Source: Brevundimonas denitrificans (GTDB taxonomy: Bacteria > Pseudomonadota > Alphaproteobacteria > Caulobacterales > Caulobacteraceae). Taken from it: a stretch of 57,829 nt of DNA. The position numbers were made by a program, and so were the translations under genes. The notes below the pieces were generated by a model, which worked only from the letters and a program-made list of their open reading frames with translations, ran no database searches and was not told the origin of the DNA. Below are positions 49,279 to 57,829 of the stretch, one piece after another (position 1 is the stretch's first letter; each line of letters begins with the position of its first letter). Location of the stretch: NCBI RefSeq assembly GCF_030160755.1, contig NZ_BSOY01000010.1, positions 1-57,829 on the forward strand, given 5' to 3'.

Positions 49279-49535
49279 CAGCGGGACTCCTGTTCGGCCA
49301 GACTGTCGCGGATGGCGTCCGCCGCGTGGGACAGGGCCTCGGCGGCGTCCCGGCCGGCGGCTTCCAGTTCATGGATTCTCGCGCGGTCGGTCTCGGTCGA
49401 GGGTTCAGGCGCGAACAGGTCGTCGTCCGGCACGCGGCTGGTCCCGGCCGCCCGGCTCTTGAGCTCGAGCAGGCGGCGTTCCAGCAGCGCCAGCGCGCGG
49501 TCGACTCGGTCCTTGGCGGCCGATGCAGCGTCCAT
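49278..49535 (-). CDS. ZauP-like coiled-coil protein (DUF4164 type)
   Basis: 85 aa. Two helical stretches with heptad character (AAKDRVDRALALLERRLLEL and RARIHELEAAGRDAAEALSH) flank an acidic linker. In Caulobacter crescentus a small coiled-coil protein, ZauP, is encoded together with ZapA and co-assembles with it on FtsZ. Size, coiled-coil content and the overlap with zapA fit that role; the name is by context and resemblance. The start at 49535 keeps the frame clear of tkt, whose start is about 100 bp away on the other strand. Confidence 0.78.
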   Translation of the reverse strand: MDAASAAKDRVDRALALLERRLLELKSRAAGTSRVPDDDLFAPEPSTETDRARIHELEAAGRDAAEALSHAADAIRDSLAEQESR

Positions 49536-49632
49536 TCGGGTCACATCCTCCAGAATCCGTATAGAACCCGCCGACGCGCCGGGGTAAAGCGGCGCGCCTC
49601 CCTTTTTCCGCCTCCCGACGAAAGGTCCTCCC

Positions 49633-51627
49633 GTGGCCGACAGCAAGACCGTATCCGAAAAAGCCACAGCCAAACAGATGGCCGACGCCATACGCGTGCT
49701 GTCGATGGACGGGGTGGAGAAGGCCAAGAGCGGCCACCCCGGCATGCCGATGGGCATGGCGGACGTCGCGACGGTGCTGTTTTCGAAATTCCTGAAGTTC
49801 GACGCCAGCCGCCCGGACTGGGCCGACCGCGACCGTTTCATCCTGTCGGCCGGGCACGGCTCGATGCTGATCTACAGCCTGCTGCATCTGACAGGCTACA
49901 AGGCGGCGACGAAAGACCAGCTGTCGAACTTCCGCCAGTGGGGTTCGAAGACCGCGGGCCACCCCGAGTTCGGCCATATGCCCGGCGTCGAGACCACCAC
50001 CGGCCCGCTGGGTCAGGGTCTGGCCAACAGCGTCGGCTTCGCCATGGCCGAGCGCCATCTGGCGGCGCGATTCGGCGACGATCTGGTTGACCACCGGACC
50101 TGGGTCATCGCCGGCGACGGTTGCCTGATGGAAGGCGTGTCGCAGGAGGCGATCGCCCTCGCCGGCCGCTACAGGCTGAACAAGCTGACCGTGCTTTGGG
50201 ACGACAACAGCATCACCATCGACGGGGCGGTGTCGCTGTCGGACGCCACCGACCAGAAGGGACGCTTCAAGGCCGCAGGCTGGGCCGTAAAGGCGATCGA
50301 CGGCCACGACATGAAGGCCATCAAGTCGGCCCTCCAGTGGGCGACCCGCCAGGACAAGCCCACCCTCATCGCCTGCAAGACCAAGATCGGTCGCGGCGCC
50401 GCCACCATGGAAGGCAGCCACAAGACCCACGGCGCCGCCCTGGGCGCGGCCGAGATCGCCGCCACCCGGCTGGGCATGGCCTGGACCCACGAGCCGTTCG
50501 AACTGCCCCAGGCCGTCGACAAGGCCTGGAAGAAGGTCGGCAAGCGCGGCGTGAAAGAGCGCAAGGCCTGGGAAGCCCGGCTGAACGCCTCGTCCCAGGC
50601 ATCAGACTTCACCCGCGCCATGAAGGGCGACCTGCCCGCCGGCGCCTTCGACGCCCTGAACGCCCGCATCGCCGAACTGATCGAGACCAGGCCGGCCCAG
50701 GCCACGCGCCAGTCGTCGGGCGCGGCCCTGGACGAACTGTTCGCCGCCATTCCCGAACTGATCGGCGGCTCGGCCGACCTGACCGGCTCGAACAACACCT
50801 TCGTCAAGGGCACGCCGATCTTCGACGCCCCGACCTATGAGGGTCGCTACGTCAACTGGGGCATCCGCGAGTTCGGCATGGCCGCGGCCATGAACGGCAT
50901 GGCCCTGCATGGCGGGGTCATCCCCTACGGCGGCACCTTCATGGTGTTCTCGGACTACAGCCGTCCGGCCATCCGCCTCGGCGCCCTGATGGGGGTGCGC
51001 GCCATCCACGTCCTGACCCACGACAGCATCGGACTGGGCGAGGACGGCCCGACGCACCAGCCGGTCGAACATCTGGCCGCCTTGCGCGCCATCCCCAACC
51101 TGCTGGTCTTCCGCCCCGCCGACACGGTCGAGGCAATGGAATGCTGGCAGGCGGCGCTGGAGCACAAGGCAGCGCCCTCGGCCCTGGCCCTGTCGCGCCA
51201 GAAGACGCCGGCCGTGCGCACGGTCGCGTCGCATGAGAATCTGTCCGCGAAAGGCGCCTATGAGATCCGCGCCGCCAAGGGCGAAGCGAAGGTCACCCTG
51301 TTCGGCACGGGGACGGAACTGGCGCTGGCCCTGGCCGCCGCCGATGCGCTGGAGGCCGAGGGCACGCCGACCCGCGTCGTCTCGGTCCCCTGTTTCGAAC
51401 TCTTCTTCCAGCAGCCGAAGAAATACCAGGACAGCGTCATCGGCCGCGGCACGGTCCGCGTCGCCGTCGAGGCCGCCATCCAGCAGGGCTGGGAGCGGTT
51501 CATCGGCGAGGACGGCGCCTTCGTCGGCATGACCGGCTTCGGCGCCAGCGCCCCGGCCGAGGTGCTGTATGAGAAGTTCGGGATCACCACGGCGGCCGTG
51601 GTCGCGGCGGCGAAGGCGCGCCTCTAG
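49633..51627 (+). CDS. tkt: Transketolase
   Basis: 664 aa, GTG start at 49633. MADAIRVLSMDGVEKAKSGH, PGMPMGMADVATVL, DRFILSAGHGSMLIYSLLHL, TTGPLGQGLANSVGFAMAER, and the thiamine diphosphate motif at VIAGDGCLMEGVSQEAIALA to WDDNSITIDG. The central pyrimidine-binding domain has VNWGIREFGMAAAMNGMALH. It moves two-carbon units in the pentose phosphate pathway. It is divergent from zauP-zapA and 4 bp upstream of a VOC gene. Confidence 0.97.
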   Translation: MADSKTVSEKATAKQMADAIRVLSMDGVEKAKSGHPGMPMGMADVATVLFSKFLKFDASRPDWADRDRFILSAGHGSMLIYSLLHLTGYKAATKDQLSNFRQWGSKTAGHPEFGHMPGVETTTGPLGQGLANSVGFAMAERHLAARFGDDLVDHRTWVIAGDGCLMEGVSQEAIALAGRYRLNKLTVLWDDNSITIDGAVSLSDATDQKGRFKAAGWAVKAIDGHDMKAIKSALQWATRQDKPTLIACKTKIGRGAATMEGSHKTHGAALGAAEIAATRLGMAWTHEPFELPQAVDKAWKKVGKRGVKERKAWEARLNASSQASDFTRAMKGDLPAGAFDALNARIAELIETRPAQATRQSSGAALDELFAAIPELIGGSADLTGSNNTFVKGTPIFDAPTYEGRYVNWGIREFGMAAAMNGMALHGGVIPYGGTFMVFSDYSRPAIRLGALMGVRAIHVLTHDSIGLGEDGPTHQPVEHLAALRAIPNLLVFRPADTVEAMECWQAALEHKAAPSALALSRQKTPAVRTVASHENLSAKGAYEIRAAKGEAKVTLFGTGTELALALAAADALEAEGTPTRVVSVPCFELFFQQPKKYQDSVIGRGTVRVAVEAAIQQGWERFIGEDGAFVGMTGFGASAPAEVLYEKFGITTAAVVAAAKARL

Positions 51628-51630
51628 ACC

Positions 51631-52026
51631 ATGGCCCGTCTCGGCGCCGTCAGCCTACTGGTCCGGGACTATGACGCGGCCATCGCCTTCTATGTCGGCA
51701 AGCTCGGCTTCGCGCTGAGCGAGGACACGGACATGGGCGGCGGCAAGCGCTGGGTGCGGGTGACGCCGAGGGGTGGCGACACCTCGCTAATTCTGGCGAA
51801 GGCCGCCAACGATGAACAGCGCGCCCGTGTCGGCGACCAGGCCGGCGGCCGGGTCTGGCTGTTTCTCGAGACCGACGACCTGATGCGCGACCACGCCGAA
51901 TGGAGCGCCGCCGGGGTCGTCTTTCGCGAGACCCCGCGGCATGAAACCTATGGCAAGGTGGTGGTTTTCGAGGACCTGTACGGCAACGCCTGGGACCTGA
52001 TCGAGCCTGCCCACACCGGAGACTGA
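51631..52026 (+). CDS. VOC (glyoxalase/bleomycin resistance) family protein
   Basis: 131 aa, a single VOC domain of two beta-alpha-beta modules: [60 protein letters not shown] and [19 protein letters not shown] (metal-binding Glu and D-x-x-G-N-x-W-D motif). Substrate unknown. It begins 3 nt after tkt and ends 1 nt before purT, so the three are probably one transcript. Confidence 0.9.
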   Translation: MARLGAVSLLVRDYDAAIAFYVGKLGFALSEDTDMGGGKRWVRVTPRGGDTSLILAKAANDEQRARVGDQAGGRVWLFLETDDLMRDHAEWSAAGVVFRETPRHETYGKVVVFEDLYGNAWDLIEPAHTGD

Positions 52027-52027
52027 T

Positions 52028-53221
52028 ATGCGTCTTGGAACCCCCCTCTCCGACAGCGCCGTGCGCGTCCTGCTCCTCGGCGCCGGGGAGCTGGGCAAGG
52101 AGGTGGCCATCGAGCTGCAGCGGCTGGGGGCCGAGGTCATCGCCGTCGACCGCTATCCCAACGCTCCGGCCATGCAGGTGGCGCACCGAAGCCATGTCAT
52201 CCCGATGACCGACGCGCACATCCTGAACGGCGTCATCATGGTCGAGGCGCCGCACATCATCGTGCCGGAGATCGAGGCCATCGCCACGGACGTGCTGGCG
52301 CAGATCGAGGCCGCCGGACTGGCCACGGTCATCCCCACCGCGCGCGCCACCCAGCTGACCATGAACCGCGAGGGCATCCGCCGGCTGGCGGCGGAAGAGC
52401 TCGGCCTGCCCACCAGTCCCTACGCCTTCGCCACATCGGCCGCAGAACTGGCCGAGGCCGCGCACCGCATCGGTCTGCCGGTCTTCATCAAGCCGGTGAT
52501 GTCCTCCTCGGGCAAGGGCCAGTCGATGATCGACGCCCTGGAGGACGCGGCCAACGCCTGGGCTTACGCCCAGTCCGGCGGCCGGGTCGAGACGGCGACG
52601 GTGATCGTCGAGGGCCGGATCGATTTCGACTTCGAGATCACCCTGCTGACCGTCCGCTCACTGCGCGATGGCGCGGTGCGCACTGACTTCTGCGCCCCCA
52701 TCGGCCACCGGCAGGTCAAGGGCGACTATGTCGAGAGCTGGCAGCCGCAGGCGATGACGCCCGCCGCCCTGGCCACGGCGCAGGACATCGCCCGCAAGGT
52801 CACCGACGCGCTGGGCGGGCTCGGCGTCTTCGGGGTCGAGCTGTTCGTGAAGGGCGACGAGGTCTGGTTTTCGGAAGTGTCGCCGCGGCCGCACGACACC
52901 GGCCTCGTCACCCTGGCCACCCAGACCATGAGCGAATTCGCCCTGCATGCCCGCGCCATCCTCGGCCTGCCCGTCGACGTCAGCCAGCGCGACATCGGGG
53001 CCAGCGCCGTGATCTATGGAGGCGTGGATGCGGTGGGCGTCGCCTTCGAGGGGGTGGCCGAGGCCCTGTCCGTGCCGACCGCCGACCTGCGCCTGTTCGG
53101 CAAGCCCGAGAGCTATGTCAGCCGCCGCATGGGCGTGGCCACGGCGCGTGGCGAAACCGTGGAACAGGCCCGCGAACGGGCGCGCGAAGCGGCTTCGAGA
53201 GTTCGCGTCGTCCCCGGCTAG
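52028..53221 (+). CDS. purT: Formate-dependent phosphoribosylglycinamide formyltransferase
   Basis: 397 aa. [20 protein letters not shown], then the ATP-grasp core: [56 protein letters not shown] and [20 protein letters not shown], all typical of PurT. It makes formylglycinamide ribonucleotide from GAR, formate and ATP, an alternative to folate-dependent PurN. It sits 11 kb from purL, downstream of tkt and VOC. Its stop shares CTAG with the convergent S41 gene. Confidence 0.97.
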   Translation: MRLGTPLSDSAVRVLLLGAGELGKEVAIELQRLGAEVIAVDRYPNAPAMQVAHRSHVIPMTDAHILNGVIMVEAPHIIVPEIEAIATDVLAQIEAAGLATVIPTARATQLTMNREGIRRLAAEELGLPTSPYAFATSAAELAEAAHRIGLPVFIKPVMSSSGKGQSMIDALEDAANAWAYAQSGGRVETATVIVEGRIDFDFEITLLTVRSLRDGAVRTDFCAPIGHRQVKGDYVESWQPQAMTPAALATAQDIARKVTDALGGLGVFGVELFVKGDEVWFSEVSPRPHDTGLVTLATQTMSEFALHARAILGLPVDVSQRDIGASAVIYGGVDAVGVAFEGVAEALSVPTADLRLFGKPESYVSRRMGVATARGETVEQARERAREAASRVRVVPG

Positions 53222-54504
53222 AGCGACGGCGCAGCCTGGAGCGCCATCGCCGGTTCCAGGCGTGGCCCGGCCAGGGCCGCCAGGGCGGCCTCGAGCCCCG
53301 GGTCGCGTCCGGCGCGGCGGTCTTCCAGCGTCAGGGGGGCGGCCACGTCGGGCGTCACGCCGCGCTTTTCCAGCCTAACCCCGCCCGAGGTGACGAAGTC
53401 GGCCCGGCTCAGACTCAGCCTTCCGCCGTCCGGCAAACGTGTCTCCTGCGAGATCAGCACCGCTCCCGCCGTCGGCGCCCCGATCACCACCGCGCGTCGC
53501 GCCTCCTGAAGGGCGGCGGGGGTCAGTTCAGCGGCGCTGCGGCTGTTGGCGTCGACGAGGACAGCCACGTCATTCCCGACCGGCGCGTCCAGATCGCCAC
53601 AGCCTCCCGCAGTCCTCAGCTCCACGCGCCGTCCCGAGCGGCCGGTCCGCGCCGCCCACAGCCTGTCGCGCGGCAGGAAACAGCTGAGCACCGCATCGGC
53701 CTCGACCAACCGCCCGCCCGGATTGCCGCGCAGGTCGATGACGACGTCGGTTTCCGGCGGCAGACCTTCCAGCTGGTCGCCCATCCAGCGGCCCAGTCCC
53801 AGCTCGAAGCCGTCCACGGTCAACACCAGCACCCCCGGCCGCGAGCGGTCGGCGACGAAGGCCGGCGTCGGCTCCATCATGCGGGGAGTCAGGGTCAGCG
53901 GGCGCGCCGCGCCGTCGCCGTCGATCAGCGACAGGGTCACGGACCGGCCCTCGGCGATGTCCTGTTCCGGCGTCCACAGGGAGCCCTCGCCGGGGACCAG
54001 CCGCCAGCCCACGGCCACGCCGGCCTCGGCGGCGGGTGAACCCGGACGGACGTGTTCGATCAGCCAGGCGTCGCCCGAGGGTTCGGGCCGCAAGGATACG
54101 CCGATGGCGGGCCGCCGCTGACGCAGCGTGTCCTGACGCCGGGCCACGGCCGGCGGGGCGGCCCCGGCGTGGTCATCGTCCAGCAGATCGAGCATGTCGC
54201 CGAGCGCGCGGTACAGGGTCCGGTCGTCCGGCGCCGTCAGCGCCACAGGCCGCCAGGTCCGGCGCGCGGCGTTCCAGTCCACCCCGTGCAGGTCGGGATC
54301 GTAGTACTGGCTGCGCACCTCGTTCCAGACGCGGTCGAAGACCCTCTGGTTCATGCGCGCCCGCTCGGGATCCAGCGACGCGGAGGCCGCCGGCGGCGCG
54401 GCGGCCGCTGATCCCGGATCAGCCGCAAACGCGGGAGCGGCGATGAGCGCCAGGCTCATCGCCGCCGATGCGGACAACAGATGATGAAGGCGCCGCAGGA
54501 TCAT
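53218..54504 (-). CDS. Exported S41-family protein, usual catalytic Lys replaced
   Basis: 428 aa. Signal peptide about residues 1-27 ([10 protein letters not shown]). A PDZ-like domain covers about 130-210 ([20 protein letters not shown]) and the S41 protease domain 222-395, with [20 protein letters not shown] and [20 protein letters not shown] (Ser323). In CtpA/Prc enzymes a Lys lies 25 residues after the Ser in G-K-G; here the aligned residue is Ala348 ([11 protein letters not shown]). It may be an inactive or differently equipped member. It overlaps purT by CTAG. Confidence 0.85.
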   Translation of the reverse strand: MILRRLHHLLSASAAMSLALIAAPAFAADPGSAAAAPPAASASLDPERARMNQRVFDRVWNEVRSQYYDPDLHGVDWNAARRTWRPVALTAPDDRTLYRALGDMLDLLDDDHAGAAPPAVARRQDTLRQRRPAIGVSLRPEPSGDAWLIEHVRPGSPAAEAGVAVGWRLVPGEGSLWTPEQDIAEGRSVTLSLIDGDGAARPLTLTPRMMEPTPAFVADRSRPGVLVLTVDGFELGLGRWMGDQLEGLPPETDVVIDLRGNPGGRLVEADAVLSCFLPRDRLWAARTGRSGRRVELRTAGGCGDLDAPVGNDVAVLVDANSRSAAELTPAALQEARRAVVIGAPTAGAVLISQETRLPDGGRLSLSRADFVTSGGVRLEKRGVTPDVAAPLTLEDRRAGRDPGLEAALAALAGPRLEPAMALQAAPSL

Positions 54505-54559
54505 GGCGCCATTAGAGCGCGCCTCGATCGCCTTTCAAGTCACGAAGTCGCGGACCCGA

Positions 54560-55294
54560 TCAGTCTTCGTCGCCCGACCGCGTCTCGATGCGATGGACAA
54601 AGACCTCGCTGGCGCCGGAGCCGCGTTCGCCCGCCTCGATGAAGCCCGAGCGATCGGCGTCGATGCGGGCGAAGGCTTCGCGCAGGGGGGCGCTGAATTC
54701 GGCCTCGCTGATCCGGCCGTCATCGTCGGCGTCGAGATCATGCTCGCCGCCGGGACCGCCCAAGCGCCGGATTTCGATCCGTTCGCCGGGGCCGCCTTCG
54801 GCATGGGCGCCCGCCATCATGGCGTGGCCGCCGGGACCGCCATGAATGACGATCTGACGTTCACCGTCCGCGCCGGGCTCGCCGCCGACGAAGACCATGG
54901 TCCGACCCTCGCCGTGCCCGGGATGCCCGGCATGGGCGCCGGCCTCGCCGCCGGGATGCGGGCGGCGCATTTCAAAATGCCGCACGCCAGGCCCGCCGTG
55001 GCCGCCCGGACCGCGCATGATCATGACGTCGTGGCCGCCGCCGGCCATGGCGGCGTGACCGGCGGTCAGTTCCTCGGTCGACAGGCGGCCGTCGTTGTTC
55101 GCGTCCATGCGGGCGAAATGGTCGGTCATCGGCGCGGCGAACTCTTCCCGCGTGATCTGGCCGTCGCCGTCCTTGTCGAGGCCGCCGGGACCGTCGGCGC
55201 CCATGACCATCATGCGGGTGTGGACTTCAGGCGGGGCGGGCGGCGCCGGCGTCTGCTGCATCAGGACGGCGGAAAGGGCGATCAGGGTCAGCAT
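54560..55294 (-). CDS. EF-hand protein with Gly/His-rich linker
   Basis: 244 aa from ATG at 55294. A short hydrophobic N-terminus (MLTLIALSAVLMQQ) followed by Pro/Ala suggests export. Four EF-hand loops occur in two pairs: D40-E51 (DKDGDGQITREE), D64-E75 (DANNDGRLSTEE), D188-E199 (DADDDGRISEAE) and D212-E223 (DADRSGFIEAGE). Between the pairs lie about 110 residues rich in Gly and His (GGPGVRHFEMRRPHPGGEAG, HAGHPGHGEG), which could bind transition metals. It is divergent from a two-component operon with a direct repeat in between. Role inferred: Ca2+ or metal binding outside the cytoplasm. Confidence 0.85.
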   Translation of the reverse strand: MLTLIALSAVLMQQTPAPPAPPEVHTRMMVMGADGPGGLDKDGDGQITREEFAAPMTDHFARMDANNDGRLSTEELTAGHAAMAGGGHDVMIMRGPGGHGGPGVRHFEMRRPHPGGEAGAHAGHPGHGEGRTMVFVGGEPGADGERQIVIHGGPGGHAMMAGAHAEGGPGERIEIRRLGGPGGEHDLDADDDGRISEAEFSAPLREAFARIDADRSGFIEAGERGSGASEVFVHRIETRSGDED

Positions 55295-55352
55295 GAGGGG
55301 TCGGCTCCCGTTGTTGTGCGGCCCCTGTTCGACCACGGCCCGCTTGCCGTAG

Positions 55353-55382
55353 TGTTTCAACAGGCCCGCCGATTGTTTCAAC
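55353..55382. promoter_or_regulatory. Direct repeat, probable response-regulator binding site
   Basis: TGTTTCAAC occurs at 55353-55361 and again at 55374-55382, exactly 21 bp apart (two helical turns). OmpR/PhoB-family regulators bind such direct repeats. The second copy is part of TTTCA-ACGC-TGAAA. The site lies between the EF-hand gene and the regulator gene and could serve both. Confidence 0.6.
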
Positions 55383-55415
55383 GCTGAAATGACGGCGAGC
55401 ATCGGGTTCGCCACA

Positions 55416-56156
55416 ATGGCCGCCATGCAAGCCGACGCCGCCCCCCGTATTCTCGTCGTCGACGACGATCCCGGCATCCGCGAGGTGCTGTGCGACTACC
55501 TGGCCCTGCACGGTTATGACGCCGTCGGCGCCGCCTCGGCCGCCGAGATGGATCGCGCGGTGGCGCACCAGCCGCCGGACCTGATCGTGCTGGATCTGAT
55601 GATGCCCGGCGAGGACGGGTTGTCGGTGTGCCGCCGTCTGGCCGGCAAGGGGCCGCCGATCGTCATGTTGTCGGCCATGGGCGAGGACACGGACCGGATC
55701 ATCGGCCTGGAGCTGGGGGCCGACGACTATCTGGCCAAGCCCTGCAATCCCCGCGAACTTCTGGCCCGCGTCCGCGCGGTGTTGCGCCGCCCGCGCGATG
55801 AGGCTGCGGCCGAGGGACCGGCCCTGACCTTCGCCGGCTGGCGGCTGGACCTGTTGCGCCGCGAGCTGACCCGGCCGGACGGCCGCGCCGTCGCCCTGTC
55901 GGCGGGGGAGTTCGCCCTGCTGCGGGCCTTCGCCGAACGGCCGGGCCGCGTCCTGACCCGCGACCAGTTGCTGGAGCGCGCGCGGGGCGCCGACGCCGAC
56001 GTCTTCGACCGGGCCATGGATGTGCAGATCAGCCGGCTGAGGAAGAAGCTGGACGACGGCTCCGGCCTGGAGATGATCCAGACCTTGCGCGGCGAAGGCT
56101 ATATGTTCGACGTCCGGGTGGAGCGCCTCAACGGATCGGCCCGGGGCGCTGCGTGA
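55416..56156 (+). CDS. OmpR-family response regulator
   Basis: 246 aa from ATG at 55416; ATGs at 55389 and 55425 are alternatives, the first overlapping the palindromic TGAAA. Receiver domain: RILVVDDDPGIREVLCDYLA (acidic pocket), PDLIVLDLMMPGEDG (phosphorylated Asp), DDYLAKPCNPRELLARVRAV (Lys). Winged-helix domain: LSAGEFALLRAFAERPGRVL, TRDQLLERARGADADVFDRA, MDVQISRLRKKLDDG. It controls genes in response to the adjacent kinase. Its stop overlaps the kinase GTG (GTGA). Confidence 0.94.
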   Translation: MAAMQADAAPRILVVDDDPGIREVLCDYLALHGYDAVGAASAAEMDRAVAHQPPDLIVLDLMMPGEDGLSVCRRLAGKGPPIVMLSAMGEDTDRIIGLELGADDYLAKPCNPRELLARVRAVLRRPRDEAAAEGPALTFAGWRLDLLRRELTRPDGRAVALSAGEFALLRAFAERPGRVLTRDQLLERARGADADVFDRAMDVQISRLRKKLDDGSGLEMIQTLRGEGYMFDVRVERLNGSARGAA

Positions 56157-57736
56157 GACGCCCTTCCTCTTTCCCGGTTCTGGTGCAGGTGGCGGCGCTG
56201 GCGGTGCTGGCGGTGGTCATGTCCCAGGCCGTGGCCTTTGGCGTGGTGGTCCTGGCGCCGGAGCCCCGGCCCGCCGGCTTCAGCATCGAGGCGGCGGCCG
56301 ACGCCCTGAAGGGCGAACCGGCCGAGACCGCCGACGGCCGCGCCCTGCGGCGGCGCATCGTCGATCGGCCGCCGGGGCCGGAGCTCGACATCGGGATGGA
56401 CCCCATGGCTCTGGCGATCCGGGCCGGGCTGGCCCAGCGGCTCGGAGTGGAGTCGGAGGCTGTCCGGGTCACCGTCGACCACGGCCCCCGCCGTCGGCGC
56501 GCGCCGGAACCGGGCGAGGACGGCCCGCCCGAAAGGCGGGTGGATTTCGTCCTTGTGCGCCCCGAAGGCGTGCCGGAGAAGGGCGCGCGCACCGCTCCGC
56601 CTTCGCCCCCCGGTGGTGTCGTTTCGGTCCCGCCCCGGTCCGCCGAGGAGACCGTGATCATGCGGCGCGGCTCCGAGGTACAGGCCCATCTGCGGATGCG
56701 CCACTCCGCGCCGGGCGGACCGGACGGCGGAGTCTTCGTGATCGACCGTGAGACCCATCAATTCACCGTGCGCGCCGACCGGCTGACCTTCGCGCCGTTC
56801 GCCGCCTCGGTGCGCCAGCCGGACGGCCGCTGGGCCACGGTCGAACCGCCGCGCGGCCTGTTGTCGCCGTGGCAGTATCGCATCCTGATGGCGCTGGGCA
56901 TTTCCATGCTGCTGCTGGCGCCGCTGGTGTGGTGGATGGCGCGCAGGCTCACCCGGCCGATCCGCGTCTTCGCCGACGCCGCCGAACGGCTGGGCGCCGA
57001 CCCCGAGGCCGAGCCGCTGACGCCCTCCGGCCCCAGCGAGGTGCGCACCGCCATCCATGCCTTCAATGACATGCAGGCGTCCCTGCGCGACCATATGCGT
57101 CGCCGGACCCAGACGGTCGCCGCGATCGCCCACGACCTGCGTACGCCCCTGACCCGTCTGCGCTTCAGGGCCGAACAGGCCCCGGAGGCGGTGCGCGACC
57201 GCATGGCCGCCGACATCGAGGAGATGGACGCCCTGATCGCCCAGGCGATGGCCTATGTCCGCGGCGAGGCGACGCCCGAGCGGCGCGAAGCCTTCGATCT
57301 CGACGCCCTCGCGGCCGATTGCGCGGGCGGGTTTTCCGAAACCGGCGGCGCCGTGGTCTTCGACGGCGGCGGCGCCCTGCCGGTCGAGGCCGATCCCGCA
57401 GCCCTGCGCCGGGCGCTGGGCAATCTGATCGCCAACGCCGTCAAATACGGCGGCGCGGCCCGGGTGAAGGCCTTTGCCCAGGACGGCCGCGCGGTGGTCA
57501 CGGTCGAGGACGACGGCCCCGGCCTGCCCGAAGACGAGCTCGAGGCCGTGTTCGAACCCTTCCACCGCGCCGAACGCTCGCGCAGCCGCGAGACCGGCGG
57601 GGCGGGCTTGGGTCTGACCGTCGCCCGCCAGGCGGCGCGCGCCCACGGCGGGGACGTGACCCTTTCCAACCGGAGCGAAGGCGGCCTGGTCGCCCGGCTC
57701 CACCTTCCACTCGCACGTTCCACGGAGACGCCCTGA
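56153..57736 (+). CDS. EnvZ-type sensor histidine kinase
   Basis: 527 aa, GTG start overlapping the regulator stop. TM1 lies at about residues 9-33 and TM2 at about 242-262, enclosing a periplasmic sensor domain of 200 residues rich in Pro, Arg and Glu. HAMP follows (LTRPIRVFADAAERLGADPE), then AAIAHDLRTPLTRLRFRAEQ (phosphorylated His), NLIANAVKYGG (N box), VEDDGPGLPEDELEAVFEPF (G1) and RETGGAGLGLTVARQAARAH (G2). Partner of the preceding regulator. The sensed signal is unknown; the neighbouring EF-hand protein makes divalent cations a candidate. Confidence 0.94.
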   Translation: MRRPSSFPVLVQVAALAVLAVVMSQAVAFGVVVLAPEPRPAGFSIEAAADALKGEPAETADGRALRRRIVDRPPGPELDIGMDPMALAIRAGLAQRLGVESEAVRVTVDHGPRRRRAPEPGEDGPPERRVDFVLVRPEGVPEKGARTAPPSPPGGVVSVPPRSAEETVIMRRGSEVQAHLRMRHSAPGGPDGGVFVIDRETHQFTVRADRLTFAPFAASVRQPDGRWATVEPPRGLLSPWQYRILMALGISMLLLAPLVWWMARRLTRPIRVFADAAERLGADPEAEPLTPSGPSEVRTAIHAFNDMQASLRDHMRRRTQTVAAIAHDLRTPLTRLRFRAEQAPEAVRDRMAADIEEMDALIAQAMAYVRGEATPERREAFDLDALAADCAGGFSETGGAVVFDGGGALPVEADPAALRRALGNLIANAVKYGGAARVKAFAQDGRAVVTVEDDGPGLPEDELEAVFEPFHRAERSRSRETGGAGLGLTVARQAARAHGGDVTLSNRSEGGLVARLHLPLARSTETP

Positions 57737-57829
57737 TGCGCACCCTGATCCTCGTCGCGGCCCTGCTCGCGACGCCCCCCGCCTTGGTCCACGCCCAGAC
57801 CGCGCCGGCTCCGGCGGCCGCGGCCCAGC
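57736..57829 (+). CDS. Exported protein, 3' end cut off by window edge
   Basis: ATG at 57736 overlaps the kinase stop by one base (TGATG). The 31 visible residues are a signal peptide (MRTLILVAALLATPPALVHA, cleavage near AHAQ) and an Ala/Pro-rich stretch. It is therefore the third gene of the two-component operon. The mature domain lies outside the window, so its family cannot be told. Confidence 0.75.
   Translation, partial: MRTLILVAALLATPPALVHAQTAPAPAAAAQ

Noticed and set aside
54860..55080. Repetitive GGC/CAT-rich stretch considered as a tandem repeat or CRISPR-like array
   Set aside because: It encodes the Gly/His-rich linker of the EF-hand protein; there are no regularly spaced identical repeats.
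55389..55415. Upstream ATG of the response regulator
   Set aside because: It overlaps the putative binding-site palindrome and adds nine residues not expected before the receiver domain. Kept only as an alternative.

Overview
This is high-GC, gene-dense chromosomal DNA with short intergenic gaps and many ATGA/TGATG gene junctions. The gene content points to an alphaproteobacterium of the Caulobacterales, most likely Brevundimonas or a close relative. Supporting signs are the zapA/ZauP-like pair, a 6S RNA next to the 5-formyltetrahydrofolate cyclo-ligase gene, the F1-ATPase zeta subunit (DUF1476), the DUF1285-Nudix-cca operon, a Caulobacter-type promoter, and alphaproteobacterial intergenic hairpin repeats. 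I see no rRNA, tRNA, CRISPR array, insertion sequence, integrase or complete prophage. The only phage-like piece is a truncated DUF2793 gene at the left edge. Product names come from motif and family recognition by eye; no database search was run.

Layout. 1-2.4 kb: the cut-off DUF2793 fibre-like gene, whose Shine-Dalgarno lies in a hairpin, then an ECF sigma/anti-sigma pair. 2.5-9 kb: DUF4112, a membrane EEP-family protein, the DUF1285-Nudix-cca operon, GNAT, enoyl-CoA hydratase and an MBL-fold hydrolase. 9-14.3 kb: a secreted cysteine-repeat protein, xth, two poorly known genes, GDPD, DUF3592 and two hairpin-repeat loci. 14.4-28.5 kb: glyQS, a polysaccharide deacetylase, ispE, a large TPR protein, an S9 peptidase, ETF-QO, a family-4 uracil-DNA glycosylase and a lytic transglycosylase.

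28.5-41.2 kb is a dispersed purine cluster (purB, purC, purS, purQ, purL; purT lies further on at 52 kb). Between its members sit a hypoxanthine-DNA glycosylase, a fasciclin lipoprotein, the zeta subunit, a PEBP protein, an HD hydrolase, an acetyltransferase and an Asp/Asn hydroxylase. 41.2-46.7 kb: DUF305 lipoprotein, PhoD, DUF5694, a BlaI-type repressor with an ExbB/MotA-like membrane protein and a two-site operator, a YmdB-type phosphodiesterase and fau. 46.8-49.5 kb: 6S RNA, then a MarR-S41 peptidase pair lying between it and zapA-zauP. 49.6-57.8 kb: tkt, a VOC protein, purT, a second S41 protein that lacks the usual lysine, and a divergent locus with an EF-hand protein facing an OmpR-type regulator, its kinase and a truncated exported protein.

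No dramatic new defence or mobile system is visible. The most interesting signals are small and regulatory: the hairpin over the Shine-Dalgarno of the fibre gene, the BlaI operator pair next to an ExbB-like gene, the 26-bp palindrome on the MarR start, the 21-bp-spaced direct repeat between the EF-hand gene and the two-component operon, composite palindromic repeats, and several very small membrane proteins.
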